Positions 61,650 to 64,000 of a DNA stretch of 64,000 nt are shown piece after piece. Below the pieces are notes generated by a model that was not told the DNA's origin, did not search any database, and saw only the letters and a program-made list of their open reading frames with translations. The DNA is from UBA1413 sp964650525. Its GTDB lineage: Bacteria > Bacteroidota > Bacteroidia > Bacteroidales > Prolixibacteraceae. The position numbers and the translations under genes are program-made. Where the stretch lies: NCBI GenBank assembly GCA_964650525.1, contig CAZYUA010000002.1, positions 62,001-126,000 on the forward strand. The letters run 5' to 3'. Each line of letters opens with the position of its first letter. The first letter of the stretch is position 1.

Positions 61650-62696
61650 ATGAACAACAACCGCATAAAAGAGTTCTCAGGGAAACTTGGATTCCTGGCA
61701 TGTGGAATTCTGCCGGCTGAAGCGTTGACCGAGGAAGCAGAACACCTTTCCCGGTGGCTGACTGATGGAATGCACGGCACGATGACCTACATGGAAAGGA
61801 ATCGGGAAAAACGGCTTGATCCCAGGCTTCTGATGGAGGGCACCCGGACCGTGATTATCGTCCTGCAGAACTATTTCACCCGGGAAATCCAGACAGATCC
61901 TTCCGCTCCCATCATTTCAACTTATGCTCTGGGGCAGGATTACCACGCAGTGATGAAGGCAAAACTGATGGGTTTGCTCGGCTACATCCAGACGGACATC
62001 ATCGCCTGCAACGGACGGGCTTTTGTGGATTCAGCCCCTGCACTGGAAAAAGCATGGGCCCGCAAGGCCGGCCTCGGCTGGATTGGCAAAAACAGCCTCC
62101 TGATTTCACCGCAATTTGGAAGTTTCTTTTTTATCGGAATTCTTTTAACCGACAGGGAAATTCCACCAGACCATAATTGGGACAACAGGCAAGGAGTCAC
62201 CCTTCCACCACAAGAGGAAAGATTCAGGCAACCGGTGGTTCCGGAAAGGTTCAGGGAGCACCGGGAATCGACGACGGGACTGCCCGATCGCTGCGGCACC
62301 TGCACCCGCTGCATCGATGCCTGTCCTACAAAAGCCATAGTCGCCCCCCGCGTGGTCGACGCCCGACGCTGCATTTCCTACCTCACCATCGAACACAAAG
62401 GAGACATCGATCCTGAATTCATGGAGAAAACCGGTAACCGCGTATTTGGATGTGACATCTGCCAGAATGTGTGCCCCTGGAACAGAAAATCTTTGCCCCA
62501 CCACGAACCCGCATTCAATCCCCCCGCAAAACTGCTTGACCTTACCAGATCAGAATGGGCTGAAATGGATGAACCCACTTTCAAAGAACTCTTCCGCCAT
62601 TCACCTGTGAAAAGAAACGGATTCAGCCGGTTACAAAGAAACATCCGCTGGGTACTCCGTAACTCCCCTGATCCGGCAATCCCTTATAAACCTTAA
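61650..62696 (+). CDS. queG: Epoxyqueuosine reductase
   Basis: 348 residues. The cobalamin-binding N-domain contains LARMWARKAGLGWIGKNSLLI-like KAGLGWIGKNSLLISPQFGSFFFIG, with the catalytic Asp in V-D-S-A-P-A-L-E. Two [4Fe-4S] sets follow: C-G-T-C-T-R-C-I-D-A-C-P-T-K-A-I and C-D-I-C-Q-N-V-C-P-W. QueG turns epoxyqueuosine into queuosine in tRNA anticodons for Asp, Asn, His and Tyr. No other que gene lies in the window. Confidence 0.96.
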   Translation: MNNNRIKEFSGKLGFLACGILPAEALTEEAEHLSRWLTDGMHGTMTYMERNREKRLDPRLLMEGTRTVIIVLQNYFTREIQTDPSAPIISTYALGQDYHAVMKAKLMGLLGYIQTDIIACNGRAFVDSAPALEKAWARKAGLGWIGKNSLLISPQFGSFFFIGILLTDREIPPDHNWDNRQGVTLPPQEERFRQPVVPERFREHRESTTGLPDRCGTCTRCIDACPTKAIVAPRVVDARRCISYLTIEHKGDIDPEFMEKTGNRVFGCDICQNVCPWNRKSLPHHEPAFNPPAKLLDLTRSEWAEMDEPTFKELFRHSPVKRNGFSRLQRNIRWVLRNSPDPAIPYKP

Positions 62697-63032
62697 CCCG
62701 TTACTCCACCTTGGGCAACTCTTATAACAAGCCCCGGGTGGACGGTCAACGAAAACCCACCTGCCTCTCAACAGGAGTTTCCGGCACAAACCTGCATTTA
62801 CAGGCAAACCACGCATTAACCCGGTATTGAGACCGACCTATAATAGAAGATTAATATATCTTTATTTCTATTTTTAGACTTTTTTGGTCACATTTTCGGG
62901 CCGGTATCGTTTTTTTTTGATGATTATCGTTGTGGTTGGATAATAAATGGCTCAGCTACGATCGTCTGAAAATAAAAGATTAAATTGCCTTTAATTCTTA
63001 TTATGAAATAATCGCAAAAAAAATTAAAACAA
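62697..63032 (+). other. Spacer upstream of the DUF11-like gene
   Basis: 336 bases. The first half is moderately GC-rich; the part from about 62840 is very AT-rich with TATCTTTA, TATTTTTA and an A-run before the ATG, probably the promoter and A-rich translation start region. No RNA gene or ORF is supported. Confidence 0.4.
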
Positions 63033-64000
63033 ATGACTATGATTTACAATGACAAAATGGCCCAGGGCATTACAAGCCCTGAGTGCCGCGAAAAAGAAAA
63101 AAAGCCCTGTTGTGGTTTGAATGTTAGGGTCTTCGCATTGATCCTGTTGTGTTTGGTGGGCATCCTGAGTCCCGGAGTCTCCGGAGCTCAGACCAGTTCG
63201 AACGAAGCAGAATGGAGCGGTGAAGGGTATTCCATTAAAAAAGTAGTAAGCAACACATCGATAGCCAGTGGTGTCAATTTCAGTTACACCATCCTGTTTT
63301 CAGCTCCGGCAGGGGTAACGACGGTTTCCATCCAGGACCTGGTTCCCGTGCCTCCCCTGACGATCGTGAGTGTGACGGCTGCGGGGCCCGTATTAGGTGT
63401 CAGTCCGGTGATTGGATTCAGCAATATTACGGGACAGGTGACCTACAATCTTACCTCCCTGCCGGTTAATCTGGGGCCTCCTTCGGGGTCGTTCACCATT
63501 GTGGTGAAATTCCCGGAGGGTGTGACCTGTAACGGTGCAACAGCCAGAAACAGGGCGGAGATACTGGTAAACGACAAATGGCAGGGCACGCCTTTTGTAT
63601 CCACCACAGCCACTGCTGTTGACCCTTGGGTGGCCGGCAAGACCATTCTTTCCGGTGCGGTGGTAAATCCGAATGGTGGTACCTGCGGCTACCTGATGAA
63701 TCCCGGGGATACCATCACCTATCGTCTATCGGTGATGAAGGCCAACGGGTACTACGGTAATACTGTAGGGCAGCAGAATATGACGAATGCGGTGGTTACA
63801 GATAACCTTCCGGCGGGAGCCAGCATGGTACCCACCACCAATCCCTGTATCACTTATTCCGGGGGTACCGGGGGCACCATTACCTGGAATGTAAACTGTC
63901 CATCGCAGCTTTTAGATGCTGCCGTTCCCTGGGCTTATTATTTCGTGGATGTGAAGGTTGTTTACCCTGCTGCCGCCTTCCCGGTGAGCAGCCAGGTTCT
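63033..64000 (+). CDS. Large exported DUF11-like adhesin/surface protein, 3' end outside window
   Basis: The frame from the ATG at 63033 stays open to the window end (322 codons). A hydrophobic signal segment (VFALILLCLVGILSPGVSGAQ) lies at about residues 34-54, after a charged cytoplasmic-side N-terminus. The mature part has DUF11-type beta-sandwich marks: SIKKVVSNTSIASGVNFSYT, VTTVSIQDLVPVP, then YLMNPGDTITYRLSV, AVVTDNLPAGASMVPT and TITWNVNC. Such proteins are often very long, repetitive and secreted. A second ATG two codons on is possible. Family and function beyond surface location are not determined. Confidence 0.8.
   Translation, partial: MTMIYNDKMAQGITSPECREKEKKPCCGLNVRVFALILLCLVGILSPGVSGAQTSSNEAEWSGEGYSIKKVVSNTSIASGVNFSYTILFSAPAGVTTVSIQDLVPVPPLTIVSVTAAGPVLGVSPVIGFSNITGQVTYNLTSLPVNLGPPSGSFTIVVKFPEGVTCNGATARNRAEILVNDKWQGTPFVSTTATAVDPWVAGKTILSGAVVNPNGGTCGYLMNPGDTITYRLSVMKANGYYGNTVGQQNMTNAVVTDNLPAGASMVPTTNPCITYSGGTGGTITWNVNCPSQLLDAAVPWAYYFVDVKVVYPAAAFPVSSQV

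Noticed and set aside
1..64000. CRISPR arrays, insertion sequences or prophage
   Set aside because: No regularly spaced direct repeats, transposase motifs or phage genes were seen in any part of the window.

Overview
The window looks like a chromosomal segment of a Gram-negative Bacteroidetes bacterium, most likely of the Bacteroidales/Marinilabiliales type (inferred from gene content, not from a marker tree). The evidence is a Bacteroidetes-type LptD and an OstA-like protein, an UpxY-type NusG paralogue, a MlaD protein beside a SPOR-tailed amidase, rpsF-rpsR-rplI, and recurrent TAnnTTTG -7 promoter boxes. The base composition is moderate. Most of the window is core genome; the accessory material is sugar and xylan catabolism plus several decayed genes.

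Layout. 1-9.5 kb: a cut-off exported protein, an exported bleomycin-hydrolase-like peptidase, a TPR protein with a ChaN-like protein, RarA, a CE15 glucuronoyl esterase, rhamnulokinase and a gene remnant. 9.5-14 kb (minus): RecQ, DUF5063 protein, DEDDy exonuclease and RlmI-like methyltransferase, tightly packed. 14-22.5 kb (plus): guaB, then two parvulin-type foldases with a foldase-like lipoprotein between them, a MoxR ATPase and an OstA-like protein, which reads as an envelope-biogenesis cluster. 22.5-31 kb: YccF protein, a broken MATE transporter, kdsA, typA, a TolB-like propeller protein and fucI. 31-34 kb: a dicarboxylate/amino-acid symporter, a long spacer holding a possible small RNA and a gene remnant, then rpsF-rpsR-rplI. 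34-42.7 kb: ridA and lptD (minus), divergent from the amidase and mlaD-like genes, then dnaA and a YigZ/IMPACT protein.

42.7-44.4 kb: pyrB-pyrI, preceded by a leader with a 45-codon ORF that runs through a GC-rich hairpin and an intrinsic terminator. This is the layout of the enterobacterial pyrL-pyrBI attenuator and is the most interesting signal in the window. 44.4-49.3 kb: fucP, tRNA-Leu(CAG), and a three-gene polysaccharide fragment (WlbA-type oxidoreductase, UpxY antiterminator, nucleotide-sugar dehydrogenase). 49.3-54.7 kb: a histidine-kinase remnant, a phosphate uptake pair (DUF47 + Pit), a SerA-like dehydrogenase, a PH-domain protein and an HD hydrolase. 54.7-62.7 kb: a stand-alone acyltransferase, then a xylan-side-chain region (acetyl-xylan-esterase-like hydrolase, DUF1593 protein, decayed GH43 fragments, GH67 alpha-glucuronidase), then queG. 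The window ends inside a large exported DUF11-like surface protein.

At least five stretches look like decayed genes (9259, 22923-24259, 32505, 49556, 58744), so accessory functions appear to be eroding between conserved core blocks. All family assignments come from reading motifs by eye; no database search was run.
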